Assembly (NCBI GenBank): GCA_934358495.1
Contig: CAKRKO010000013.1
Location: forward strand, 1 to 41,094
DNA length: 41,094 nt
Direction of reading: 5' to 3'
Source of the DNA: an uncultured Eubacterium sp.
GTDB taxonomy: Bacteria > Bacillota > Clostridia > Lachnospirales > Lachnospiraceae
Both the position numbers and the translations under genes were made by a program. Below the pieces are notes generated by a model, which was not told the DNA's origin, made no database searches, and saw only the letters and a list, made by a program, of their open reading frames with translations. Shown here piece by piece: positions 1 to 7,066 of the stretch; the first letter of the stretch is position 1; each line of letters begins with the position of its first letter.

Positions 1-702
1 CCGAAAGAGGAAGAAGTATTAGCAGCTCTTCCGGGAAATAACTGTGGTGGCTGTGGTTTTGCCGGATGTTCCGGTCTGGCTGCAGCAATTGCAAAAGGTG
101 AAGCAGAGGTTGGTTCCTGTCCGGTCGGCGGTGCTGCAGTAGCAGCCAAGATTGGTGCGATCATGGGTCAGGAAGTTGGCGAATCTGTTCGTGAAGTTGC
201 ATTTGTAAAATGTGCAGGAACATGTGAAAATGCAAATACAGATTACGAGTACTATGGAGTAGAGGATTGCTCCATGATGGCGTTTGTACCAAATGGTGGT
301 CCGAAAAAATGTAATTTTGGATGTCTTGGATTTGGCGAGTGTGTCAAAGCTTGTCCGTTTGATGCAATTCACATCAAAAATGGCGTTGCTGTTGTTGATA
401 AAGAGCAGTGTAAAGCCTGTGGTAAATGTATCAAAGCCTGCCCGAAGAACTTAATCGAGCTTGTACCGTATGATGCAAAACATGCAGTACAGTGTAGTTC
501 CCAGGATAAAGGTAAACAGGTTATGACAGCTTGTAAAGTTGGTTGTATCGGATGTAAGATGTGTGAGAGAGTCTGTGAGTCAGGCGCTGTTACAGTTGAG
601 AACAACATCGCACATATTGATCAGACAAAATGTACCGGATGTGGCGCATGTGCTGAGAAATGTCCGAAGAAGATCATCACAGGCAGAAAAGTTACTGCTT
701 AA
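1..702 (+). CDS. rnfB: Electron transport complex subunit RnfB (5' end missing)
   Basis: Ferredoxin-side subunit of the membrane Rnf complex, which couples ferredoxin oxidation and NAD+ reduction to ion translocation. The frame is open from base 1, so the start and N-terminal membrane helix lie outside the window. The visible part begins with the RnfB-type Fe-S domain (C-G-G-C-G-F-A-G-C, fourth Cys 16 residues later). Four ferredoxin-like Cys clusters follow, including CKACGKCIKACP and CTGCGACAEKCP. It is followed by a strong terminator, so it should be the last gene of an rnf operon lying to the left. An internal ATG at 163 would cut the first cluster and is not the start. Confidence 0.93.
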   Translation, partial: PKEEEVLAALPGNNCGGCGFAGCSGLAAAIAKGEAEVGSCPVGGAAVAAKIGAIMGQEVGESVREVAFVKCAGTCENANTDYEYYGVEDCSMMAFVPNGGPKKCNFGCLGFGECVKACPFDAIHIKNGVAVVDKEQCKACGKCIKACPKNLIELVPYDAKHAVQCSSQDKGKQVMTACKVGCIGCKMCERVCESGAVTVENNIAHIDQTKCTGCGACAEKCPKKIITGRKVTA

Positions 703-744
703 TAGATCTGATCTGATCATTACAATAGTAAAGAGAAAGAAGTG

Positions 745-774
745 CTGCCCTGAAAATTCAGGGCAGTATTTTTA
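745..774 (+). terminator. Intrinsic terminator after rnfB
   Basis: A 9-bp perfect stem, CTGCCCTGA pairing with TCAGGGCAG, has a 4-nt loop and is followed by a T-rich tract. It closes the rnf operon and overlaps the start of the proB promoter. Confidence 0.88.
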
Positions 775-804
775 TTGACAGAAATCACCTTACCGATGTA
801 TCAT
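775..804 (+). promoter_or_regulatory. Probable sigma-A promoter of proB
   Basis: A perfect -35 TTGACA (775-780) lies 18 nt before a -10 TATCAT (799-804). The predicted transcript start near 811 makes an ATG at 816 nearly leaderless, which supports the downstream proB start at 882. Confidence 0.65.
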
Positions 805-881
805 AGAACACAAGAGTGTCAATGGTATCTGAGCATAGAACAGAAATTGCGTTACGAGGATACGGCAAAAGGAGTGTACAA

Positions 882-1724
882 ATGAACGTAAATGATTATT
901 TCAAATATAAAAAGAGAGTAGTTGTCAAAATCGGTTCTTCTTCACTGCAGCATCCGCAGACAGGAAGAATGAATCTGATGAAAATAGAGAAACTTGTACG
1001 GGAACTCTGTGATCTTAGGAACCAGGGCATGGATGTTTGTCTGGTAAGTTCCGGAGCAATCGCGGTTGGACGTCAGGCCATTGGACTGCAGAGTCGTCCG
1101 CAGGATATTTCTACAAAGCAGGCCTGCGCGGCAGTGGGCCAGGCACGTCTGATGATGACTTATCAGAGAATGTTTGCGGAGTATAATCAGACTGCTGGAC
1201 AGATTCTGATGACAAAGGATACAATTCTGGAGGATGAGTCCCGACAGAATGCACACAATACCTTTGAAGAAATGTTCCGTCTTGGCATTATTCCGGTTGT
1301 CAACGAAAACGATACCGTATCTACTTATGAGATGCATTTTGGTGATAATGATACCCTTTCCGCCATTGTATCTTCACTTGTCGGTGCAGATCTGTTGATT
1401 TTATTGTCTGACATTGACGGATTATACACCGACGATCCGCGGAAAAATCCGGAAGCAACATTGGTTGAGTGCGTAGAAAAGATGAATGAGCAGTATGATT
1501 CCATGGCAAAACAGTCTACCGGAAGTGATGTGGGAACCGGTGGAATGGCAACCAAGTTGACAGCTGCACGAATCGCAACGGCATCCGGTACCGATATGAT
1601 CATTGCCAACGGAAAAGATGTAGAGATCATTCATCAGATTTTCAGCGGTGATTTCAGAGGTACTTTATTTCGGGCACAGAACGACGAAAACTTTGACATT
1701 CATTCTTATTTACAGGCAAACTAA
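882..1724 (+). CDS. proB: Glutamate 5-kinase ProB, form without PUA domain
   Basis: Phosphorylates the gamma-carboxyl of L-glutamate with ATP, the first step of proline synthesis. The amino-acid kinase fold is complete: N-terminal VVVKIGSSSLQ, then LVSSGAIAVG, VVNENDTVS, GDNDTLSA, LLILLSDIDGLYTDDP and the G-T-G-G-M-A-T-K-L loop. The 280-residue protein stops after the kinase domain, so the C-terminal PUA domain of E. coli ProB (367 aa) is absent; short forms are common in Firmicutes. The start at 882 has AAAAGGAG seven bases upstream; the in-frame ATG at 816 lies just after the predicted promoter. No proA follows, which is unusual because the two are often adjacent. Confidence 0.93.
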   Translation: MNVNDYFKYKKRVVVKIGSSSLQHPQTGRMNLMKIEKLVRELCDLRNQGMDVCLVSSGAIAVGRQAIGLQSRPQDISTKQACAAVGQARLMMTYQRMFAEYNQTAGQILMTKDTILEDESRQNAHNTFEEMFRLGIIPVVNENDTVSTYEMHFGDNDTLSAIVSSLVGADLLILLSDIDGLYTDDPRKNPEATLVECVEKMNEQYDSMAKQSTGSDVGTGGMATKLTAARIATASGTDMIIANGKDVEIIHQIFSGDFRGTLFRAQNDENFDIHSYLQAN

Positions 1725-1818
1725 AAAATGTAAAAAATTGCTGAAATAACAGAAACATCCGGGAAAAGAAAATTATCAGTGAACAAATACAGTAGAAAGC
1801 GAAAGGAGAAAAGAAATT

Positions 1819-2049
1819 ATGTCAATGACAGATGAAAAAGTAAAGAGAATTAATGAATTATACCATAAAGCAAAAGCAGAAGGACTGACTGAAGCTGAAA
1901 AAAAAGAGCAGGCAGTATTACGCGAGGAGTATGTAGCTTCCTTTCGCAGAAATTTACGCAGTCAGTTAAACCAGATTGATATTCAGAATGCAGATGGTTC
2001 TGTGGAAAATCTGGGCGAGAAGTACGGTAAAAAAGTAATTATTAAGTAA
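1819..2049 (+). CDS. DUF896 / UPF0291 small protein (YnzC-like)
   Basis: A 76-residue protein with the DUF896 pattern: K-R-I-N-E-L-Y-H-K-A-K near the N-terminus, L-T-E-A-E-K-K-E-Q, and R-E-E-Y-V-A-S-F-R-R-N-L-R. The family includes B. subtilis YnzC, a small helical protein of unclear function. No Cys, signal peptide or membrane segment is present. AGGAG (1804-1808) supports the start. The gene stands alone between proB and a convergent operon and is followed by a strong terminator. Confidence 0.88.
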   Translation: MSMTDEKVKRINELYHKAKAEGLTEAEKKEQAVLREEYVASFRRNLRSQLNQIDIQNADGSVENLGEKYGKKVIIK

Positions 2050-2144
2050 GAAAATTGCTGAATGATTAATTAGAAAAACAAATACAGAGCGTTTAGTAAA
2101 GTTTGATCTCTAAAAGAGAAATGATTATCTTTCAGTTAAGGAAG

Positions 2145-2203
2145 AGCTGTAATGAAGAAAAAATGATATTTATCAAATATTGTTCTTCATTACAGCTTTT
2201 TTT
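2145..2203 (+). terminator. Terminator of the DUF896 gene
   Basis: A 15-bp perfect stem (2145-2159 with 2183-2197) has an inner ATATTT/AAATAT extension in the loop and is followed by seven Ts. The stop codon of the convergent PHP gene (2190-2192) lies inside its right arm, so the two genes meet at this hairpin. Confidence 0.88.
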
Positions 2204-2909
2204 GTATGGCTGACAGAATATCCGGCAGTGACGTCCCGGAAGTGGCAAGGGTATAAATCGGTTCATGAATGAAATTCAGACTATGTGCATCAGAACTGCA
2301 CAGATGATTGCATTCTGTCAGGTATGGATATTGCTGTTGGAGCAATGGCCAGTCAGAATCGTTTTTGACTTCCGCGCAGGAAAAGCGGCTGCCTTCCGGG
2401 ATAAATCCGAGATTGCCAAGCAGACTGGTACTTGATTTATTAATATGCGCCGGAACCATGATACCGCTATATTGGCAGACGAGATTGTAGACGCTATCAA
2501 AAGGAATATCTGTGGCGGAAATCAGCAGCCGTTCTTCCTGTCCGAGTATCTGATCCTCTTCATCGCAGATTAGCTGATCACCGAAAATTGCCGGTTTATT
2601 TTGAATGGCAGGCAGGTGATCAGATACACAGTGATCAAAGGACATTGCTGTGTCAAGGGAAGGAAAATAGCACAGTACATGTACTTCTTCGGCAGTGGTC
2701 AGTTCCATTCCGGGAAGAAATAAAATTCCATAGGCAGAAGCCGCCCGCGAAATTGCCGGGCAGTTTTTGCAGGAATTATGATCCGTCAGTGCAATCAGAT
2801 CCAGCCCAATGACTTTTGCCATTCCTGCGATCATGGCAGGGGTCATATCATTGTCCCCGCAGGGGGACAGGCAGGAGTGGAGGTGCAGATCATAGGTCAG
2901 TGTTTTCAT
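2190..2909 (-). CDS. PHP-domain metal-dependent phosphoesterase
   Basis: A 239-residue PHP protein of the TrpH/YciV-like type, predicted to be a metal-dependent phosphoesterase. Visible metal motifs are D-L-H-L-H-S near the N-terminus, A-L-T-D-H-N-S, a G-M-E-L segment, V-P-A-H-I in the middle and C-S-S-D-A-H-S near the C-terminus. Its substrate cannot be read from sequence. It is last in a minus-strand operon and overlaps the preceding DRTGG gene by 20 nt. The start is the first ATG of the compact domain; its GGAGG is about 15 nt upstream, a long spacing that suggests translational coupling. A longer in-frame extension inside the upstream gene is rejected. Confidence 0.86.
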   Translation of the reverse strand: MKTLTYDLHLHSCLSPCGDNDMTPAMIAGMAKVIGLDLIALTDHNSCKNCPAISRAASAYGILFLPGMELTTAEEVHVLCYFPSLDTAMSFDHCVSDHLPAIQNKPAIFGDQLICDEEDQILGQEERLLISATDIPFDSVYNLVCQYSGIMVPAHINKSSTSLLGNLGFIPEGSRFSCAEVKNDSDWPLLQQQYPYLTECNHLCSSDAHSLNFIHEPIYTLATSGTSLPDILSAIQKKL

Positions 2910-3240
2910 GTAATTTTTTGTAAACCTCCAGAGCAGTTGTGAAAATGGAATCCGGGGTACGAAGCACGTTAATATTTTCACTCACTGCCTTTAATTTCAT
3001 ATTTTCATCTACAGAGACGTTGTGACAGAGAAGGACACAGGCGCATTCTGTCAGGGATGCTACGGCCAGGGTGTTCATGTTGCTCATAACCGTGCACCAT
3101 GCGCTGGATGCCGGTGCATTTCCCATGGCAATGCTGAGCAGGTCACAGCAGTAAGGTTCTGTGATCACAGCCTCCGGATTGCCCATATGAATGACTTCAA
3201 AGTTTGTATTGCTTTGTTCTAACAGTTCTTTCACTGTCAT
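2890..3240 (-). CDS. DRTGG-domain protein, second copy
   Basis: A 116-residue protein resembling the stand-alone DRTGG domains found in clostridial hydrogenase neighbourhoods. DRTGG domains occur next to CBS domains and in phosphotransacetylase-like proteins, and their ligand is generally unknown. This copy carries several cysteines (CCDLL, WCTVM, ECACVLLC). The start at 3240 has AGGAGG eight bases upstream and overlaps the hydrogenase stop as ATGA. Earlier in-frame codons (up to 3276) lie in the hydrogenase gene and lack a site. The family call rests on overall resemblance and context. Confidence 0.75.
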   Translation of the reverse strand: MTVKELLEQSNTNFEVIHMGNPEAVITEPYCCDLLSIAMGNAPASSAWCTVMSNMNTLAVASLTECACVLLCHNVSVDENMKLKAVSENINVLRTPDSIFTTALEVYKKLHENTDL

Positions 3241-4529
3241 AATTTTTCCTCCTTTTTTTCGTTGTGTTTTTTCCATTGTTCCCGCATCAGGTAAATACAG
3301 TCTTCCCGCTTTGCGGAATCCACACCTTTTACGATATCTTCCGCCAGGGCTTTGCAGGTTGGAGAACCACAGGAACCGCAGTCCAGGCCGGGAAGTTCTT
3401 TTAAGATTTCCTGACTTTCCAAAATTTTTTCCATACTTTCAAAGATATTTGCTCCCAGAGTATAAACCGGCTCATAAGCTACTGGTTCAGTCCAGACAAA
3501 TGATTTTGACGTATTCTCAGGCAAATCTGCACAGTGCATGCGAAGCACAGGTTCATATTTTGAAAACTGTTTTACCTTTGCTTTGGCGATATATGGATTT
3601 TCTACTGTGAGTACACCGCCCACACATCCGGCGCTGCAGGCATTTAATTCTACAAACTGCAGACCCGGGAGAAATTTCTCGTCCTCCAGATCCTCCAGTA
3701 CCCGAATGACATTTTCAATACCATCGGCAGCCAGGTAATGGTCCGAAATGATCCCATAAGCTTCACCGCCACTGATAGCCCATCCTTTTCCAATGCGGCC
3801 GGATAATGTATAGGAAATCGGTTCCTGTATAGCCTCTTTCATATGAGAGAGCAGCAATGGATAAATATCTTTGATGGCAAGTACTGCATCCACATTACTT
3901 TCCTTCATGCCAAGCGGATCATGAATAAATGTAATCTTGGAAGGGCAGGGAGAAATAAATATGATCCCAATATCAGAGGGAGGCAGTCCGGTTTTTTCTG
4001 CGGCTCGCTTCCTTGCAATGACAGCGGCTGCTTCCATTGGGGGGAGAATCGGCAGAAGATGCGGAATCAATGCCGGAAACCGTACACGGATCAGACGTTC
4101 TACAGTAGGACAGGCGGTGCTGATCAGAGGATAGAGTTCCGGATGTTCACTGATATAATTCCGGGAAAGTTCGGAAATGATTTCTGCACCGGCACTCACT
4201 TCAAATACATCATCAAAGCCTGATAAGATCAATGCATTTAAAATCAGGTTGGTATCCTTGATATTATTAAACTGACTGTACAGGGATGGCGCCGGAAGAG
4301 CAACGGTATATTTGTAATTATCCAAAATCTGTATGAAATCCCGTTTGGTATGTTTTGCGTGGTGCGGACAGTGACGGATACATTCTCCACAGTCAATGCA
4401 GAATTCATTGATGATATGAGCTTTTCCCTCTCTGACACGAATGGCCTGTGTGGGGCATCGTTTCAGACAGGTGATGCATCCGCTGCATTTATCGCTGTCC
4501 AGGTATACAGAGTGAAAGAATTTATTCAT
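3237..4529 (-). CDS. Sensory-type [FeFe]-hydrogenase without PAS (group D-like)
   Basis: A 430-residue protein with two [4Fe-4S] motifs (C15, C18, C21, C25 and C44, C47, C50, C54), an H-cluster domain and a C-terminal FeS module (C-G-S-C-G-S-P-T-C). The H-cluster loops are diverged: S-T-A-C-P for canonical T-S-C-C-P, S-P-C-P-S-K for M-P-C-x-A-K, and E-L-N-A-C-S-A-G-C for E-x-M-x-C-P-G-G-C. Ala sits where catalytic enzymes carry the proton-relay Cys. This matches the architecture of group D / HydS-like enzymes, known to be slow and proposed to be sensors. It lies in an operon with DRTGG proteins and an anti-sigma-type ATPase, which supports a signalling role. Maturases HydE/F/G are not in the window. 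Confidence 0.87.
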   Translation of the reverse strand: MNKFFHSVYLDSDKCSGCITCLKRCPTQAIRVREGKAHIINEFCIDCGECIRHCPHHAKHTKRDFIQILDNYKYTVALPAPSLYSQFNNIKDTNLILNALILSGFDDVFEVSAGAEIISELSRNYISEHPELYPLISTACPTVERLIRVRFPALIPHLLPILPPMEAAAVIARKRAAEKTGLPPSDIGIIFISPCPSKITFIHDPLGMKESNVDAVLAIKDIYPLLLSHMKEAIQEPISYTLSGRIGKGWAISGGEAYGIISDHYLAADGIENVIRVLEDLEDEKFLPGLQFVELNACSAGCVGGVLTVENPYIAKAKVKQFSKYEPVLRMHCADLPENTSKSFVWTEPVAYEPVYTLGANIFESMEKILESQEILKELPGLDCGSCGSPTCKALAEDIVKGVDSAKREDCIYLMREQWKKHNEKKEEKL

Positions 4530-4555
4530 GATCTGACATTCCTTTTACATATAGA

Positions 4556-4984
4556 TTATTTTAGGTTGAAATATATGGTCATGGTGACAGTGGTTCCAAC
4601 ACCAGGTTCGGTGTCGATTTTCATTTCATCCGAGGAACGTTTCATATTCGGAAGACCCATTCCTGCACCAAATCCAAGATTCAAAATATCTTCATTTGCG
4701 GTAGAATAACCTTCCTGCATGGCAAGTTCCACATCCGGAATTCCTGGTCCGTGGTCTTTTAATTCCATGATAATCTGATCAGGATAGATATCTACATCGA
4801 TGACACCACCGTCAGCATGAATGACCATATTGATCTCGCCCTCATACATGGCAATGGCGCAGCGCCGGATGACGTCAGCATCCAGATTCATTATTTTTAA
4901 GGTCTGCTTCAGGGAACTGCTTGCTTCGCCGGCTCTCGTAAAATCTTTCCCATCCACAGTGTATTGGTAATGTATACTAGGCAT
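4556..4984 (-). CDS. Anti-sigma-factor-type ATPase (GHKL, SpoIIAB/RsbW-like)
   Basis: A 142-residue stand-alone HATPase_c protein. The N box reads Y-E-G-E-I-N-M-V-I-H-A, the G1 box D-H-G-P-G-I-P-D and the G2 box G-F-G-A-G-M-G-L-P-N-M-K, so the ATP pocket is complete. Relatives are serine kinases of the SpoIIAB/RsbW type. No sigma factor or anti-sigma antagonist gene is adjacent, so the target is unknown. The start at 4984 has GGGGAGG 11 bases upstream and overlaps the preceding gene by 8 nt. It sits between a DRTGG gene and the sensory hydrogenase, so its kinase activity may respond to that hydrogenase (inference). Confidence 0.85.
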   Translation of the reverse strand: MPSIHYQYTVDGKDFTRAGEASSSLKQTLKIMNLDADVIRRCAIAMYEGEINMVIHADGGVIDVDIYPDQIIMELKDHGPGIPDVELAMQEGYSTANEDILNLGFGAGMGLPNMKRSSDEMKIDTEPGVGTTVTMTIYFNLK

Positions 4985-5333
4985 CGTGTCGACTTCCTCC
5001 CCGTAACCCTGCATGATAAAGAATGCCACAGGCATCAAACATGGTGTGCTCTGTGGTCAGAACAGTTATGCCAAGTTCTTCCGCTTTTCGGATCATTTCT
5101 TTCTGTGGGATTTTGCCGCGGACAAACACCAGACAGACAATATCCAACATTTCAGCAGTTCGAATGACCTGAAGGTTATTCAGCCCGGTCAGCAGTAAAG
5201 CATCTTTTTTGATAAAAGCCAGAACATCACTCATCATATCGGAACCACAGACAGTTTCAATAGTGTGCTCCATGTCAACGGTAGCTGACAGAGGAGTGGC
5301 ATCCAGCAGGAAAATGATTTGTGAGATAGTCAT
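4977..5333 (-). CDS. DRTGG-domain protein, first copy
   Basis: First gene of the minus-strand operon, 118 residues. The order of strands and helices (T-I-S-Q-I-I-F-L-L-D-A, A-L-L-L-T-G-L, I-V-C-L-V-F-V-R-G-K) resembles stand-alone DRTGG domains. Ligand and partner are unknown; pairing with a second, diverged DRTGG gene and a PHP protein in one transcript is typical of clostridial redox loci. The start at 5333 has TTGGAGG six bases upstream. Its promoter (5390-5418) faces away from the hydABC promoter, so the two operons share one regulatory region. Confidence 0.77.
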   Translation of the reverse strand: MTISQIIFLLDATPLSATVDMEHTIETVCGSDMMSDVLAFIKKDALLLTGLNNLQVIRTAEMLDIVCLVFVRGKIPQKEMIRKAEELGITVLTTEHTMFDACGILYHAGLRGGSRHDA

Positions 5334-5389
5334 GATAGCCTCCAAAATTTCAGTTTTGTATTTTTTTAAATGCACAATTTTTCTGATTT

Positions 5390-5418
5390 AGTATAGCATG
5401 GAATTTGTGATATTTCAA
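5390..5418 (-). promoter_or_regulatory. Promoter of the DRTGG/sensory-hydrogenase operon
   Basis: Read on the minus strand: -35 TTGAAA, a 17-nt spacer ending in TGC, and -10 TATACT, an extended -10 promoter. The -35 lies inside an imperfect dyad (5405-5421, TTGTTGA...ATCACAA on the minus strand) that could be a regulator site. Confidence 0.72.
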
Positions 5419-5437
5419 CAAAAATGAATCGTTATTT

Positions 5438-5455
5438 TTATAACATAGTTAACAA
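5438..5455. promoter_or_regulatory. Possible Rex-like operator half-site
   Basis: The right half TTAACAA matches the clostridial Rex half-site perfectly, with the usual 4-nt spacing to a degenerate left half TTATAAC. It lies between the two divergent promoters of redox operons, where Rex (NADH/NAD+ sensor) control would make sense. The left half is too poor for a firm call. Confidence 0.3.
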
Positions 5456-5524
5456 TGTATTGCAGTTTGAACAATTTTGAAATAAAAAGTGAATAAATTA
5501 TACAAAACTAACACAAAAAATTTG

Positions 5525-5553
5525 TTGATTATTGTGAAATGAGATGGTACTAT
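5525..5553 (+). promoter_or_regulatory. Promoter of the hydCBA operon
   Basis: -35 TTGATT (5525-5530), 17-nt spacer ending in TGG, -10 TACTAT (5548-5553), an extended -10. The predicted transcript start near 5560 excludes an ATG at 5539 as the hydC start and fits the TTG start at 5605. Confidence 0.72.
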
Positions 5554-5604
5554 AAATTGCAGATGTATTGCAAAAAATACATTTGGATATTAGGAGGGAT
5601 AATT

Positions 5605-6096
5605 TTGGAAAAAACAAAATCTGTTCCGTTTAACGGAACACAGGAACAGGAATCGATGCTGCGAGCAGCCATCGACGAGTTGCGCGATGATCAAGGCTGT
5701 CTGATGCCGATCATGCAGAAAGCGCAGGATATTTACGGCTATCTTCCATACGAAGTTCAGAAGATGATTTCCGATGAATTGGATGTGCCGATGGAAAAAA
5801 TCTATGGAGTAGCAACATTTTACTCTCAGTTCAATTTATATCCGAAGGGACAGTACAAAATTTCAGTATGTCTCGGAACAGCCTGCTATGTAAAAGGCTC
5901 AGGTGATATTTACAACAAACTTACGGAAATCCTTGGAATTGCCGGCGGTGAGTGTACTGCAGATGGCAAATTCTCTCTGGATGCCTGTCGTTGTATCGGT
6001 GCCTGTGGTCTTGCACCGGTCATGATGATCAATGATGATGTATATGGTCGTCTGACTCCGGATGAGCTGGATGGCATTCTGGCAAAATATATGTAA
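5605..6096 (+). CDS. hydC: Bifurcating hydrogenase subunit HydC (NuoE-like)
   Basis: Thioredoxin-fold [2Fe-2S] subunit of the cytosolic electron-bifurcating [FeFe]-hydrogenase, relaying electrons within HydABC. Cluster ligands are visible as C-L-G-T-A-C and later C-I-G-A-C, followed by the typical G-L-A-P-V-M. The helical start (Y-G-Y-L-P) and G-V-A-T-F-Y-S-Q-F are standard for the NuoE family; 163 residues is a normal length. The start is TTG, set by AGGAGGG six bases upstream; the only upstream ATG (5539) lies between the -35 and -10. It is first in the operon and its stop overlaps the next start as TAATG. Confidence 0.93.
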   Translation: MEKTKSVPFNGTQEQESMLRAAIDELRDDQGCLMPIMQKAQDIYGYLPYEVQKMISDELDVPMEKIYGVATFYSQFNLYPKGQYKISVCLGTACYVKGSGDIYNKLTEILGIAGGECTADGKFSLDACRCIGACGLAPVMMINDDVYGRLTPDELDGILAKYM

Positions 6097-6659
6097 TGTT
6101 ACCGGAAATTTCATTAAACATTCTGGATATCTCAGAGAATTCTGTATCTGCGCAAGCGACAGAGATTCAAATCAGGGTCTGCGTAAACATGCAGCAGAAT
6201 CGGCTGACCGTTCAGATCACAGACAACGGAAAAGGAATGGATGCAGAAACCGTAAAACGGGTGACAGATCCTTTTTATACCACAAGGACGACCCGAAAAG
6301 TGGGACTTGGCATTCCGTTTTTCAAACAGGAAGCAGAGTGTACCGGTGGAACATTTTCTATTTCCTCTGTACCGGAAAAAGGAACGCAGATTGAGGCAGT
6401 TTTCTGTACAGACAGTATTGATTGTATGCCACTTGGAAATCTGAATGAGACAGTGTGTTCTCTGATCATGCTGCATCCGGATATTGATTTTTGGTATCAG
6501 TATCAGGTAAACGCAGCAGAGTTTCATCTGGATACAAAAGAAATGCGGGAAATGCTCGGAGATGTGCCGTTGAACACACCGGAAGTATTATCTTTTCTCA
6601 GAGACTATCTGGAAGAAAATGAAGCGGATATTAATCGAATGCAGAATTACCCCGGGTAA
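6096..6659 (+). CDS. GHKL ATP-binding protein in the hydrogenase operon
   Basis: A 187-residue protein with a histidine-kinase-type ATPase domain but no dimerisation/phosphoacceptor His domain, receiver or membrane part. Motifs are N-box-like I-L-D-I-S-E-N-S, G1 D-N-G-K-G-M-D, then D-P-F-Y-T-T-R, and a G2-like V-G-L-G-I-P-F. Similar ATP-binding proteins are found within hyd operons of Thermotoga and clostridia; their job is not established. About 70 C-terminal residues form an acidic tail of unknown fold. The one-base TAATG overlap with hydC indicates coupled translation. It might switch complex assembly or signal to a partner (inference). Confidence 0.85.
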   Translation: MLPEISLNILDISENSVSAQATEIQIRVCVNMQQNRLTVQITDNGKGMDAETVKRVTDPFYTTRTTRKVGLGIPFFKQEAECTGGTFSISSVPEKGTQIEAVFCTDSIDCMPLGNLNETVCSLIMLHPDIDFWYQYQVNAAEFHLDTKEMREMLGDVPLNTPEVLSFLRDYLEENEADINRMQNYPG

Positions 6660-6676
6660 TTCGAAGGAGGGACTAT

Positions 6677-7051
6677 ATGAAATCATTAGAAGAATTGAAA
6701 GCAATTCGTGAAAAAATGCAAGGACAGATCGGAATGCGGTCAGAACATGCACAAGACACCCGCGTGGTTGTCGGCATGGCGACCTGCGGGATTGCCAGCG
6801 GTGCGCGTCCGGTTTTAAATACACTTGTAAAAGAAGTAGAAGACAGAAAGCTGGAGCATGTGATCGTCACCCAGACCGGTTGTATCGGTTTATGTCAGTA
6901 TGAGCCGATTGTGGAAGTATATGAGCCGGGCAAGGAAAAAGTAACTTATGTGAAAGTAAATGAAGAAAAAGCAAAAGAAATTTTGGAGCAGCATCTGGTA
7001 AGAGGCCAGGTAGTTGACAAATATTTACTTCACGTAGCTGAGAATATGTAA
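6677..7051 (+). CDS. Thioredoxin-like [2Fe-2S] ferredoxin domain protein (HydD-type)
   Basis: A 124-residue protein similar to the N-terminal domain of HydB and to the small extra gene of many clostridial hyd operons. An N-terminal helix precedes M-A-T-C-G-I-A-S-G-A and T-G-C-I-G-L-C-Q-Y-E-P. Only three cysteines exist in the whole protein; the first ligand position of the usual four is not Cys, so a standard all-Cys [2Fe-2S] cluster is not assured. AAGGAGG six bases upstream fixes the start. It lies between the GHKL gene and hydB in the same direction. An adaptor or accessory electron carrier is plausible. Confidence 0.85.
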   Translation: MKSLEELKAIREKMQGQIGMRSEHAQDTRVVVGMATCGIASGARPVLNTLVKEVEDRKLEHVIVTQTGCIGLCQYEPIVEVYEPGKEKVTYVKVNEEKAKEILEQHLVRGQVVDKYLLHVAENM

Positions 7052-7066
7052 TGGGGGTGTAACTGA

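Noticed and set aside
816..881. proB start at ATG 816
   Set aside because: It is about five bases after the predicted transcript start and lacks a ribosome site; the ATG at 882 has GGAG and begins the kinase domain correctly.
2910..2981. Longer PHP protein starting inside the DRTGG gene
   Set aside because: The extra residues are not part of the PHP fold and are the wrong frame of the upstream DRTGG gene.
5539..5604. Longer HydC frame starting at ATG 5539
   Set aside because: The ATG lies between the -35 and -10 of the promoter and has no ribosome site; TTG at 5605 has AGGAGGG six bases upstream and begins at the usual domain edge.
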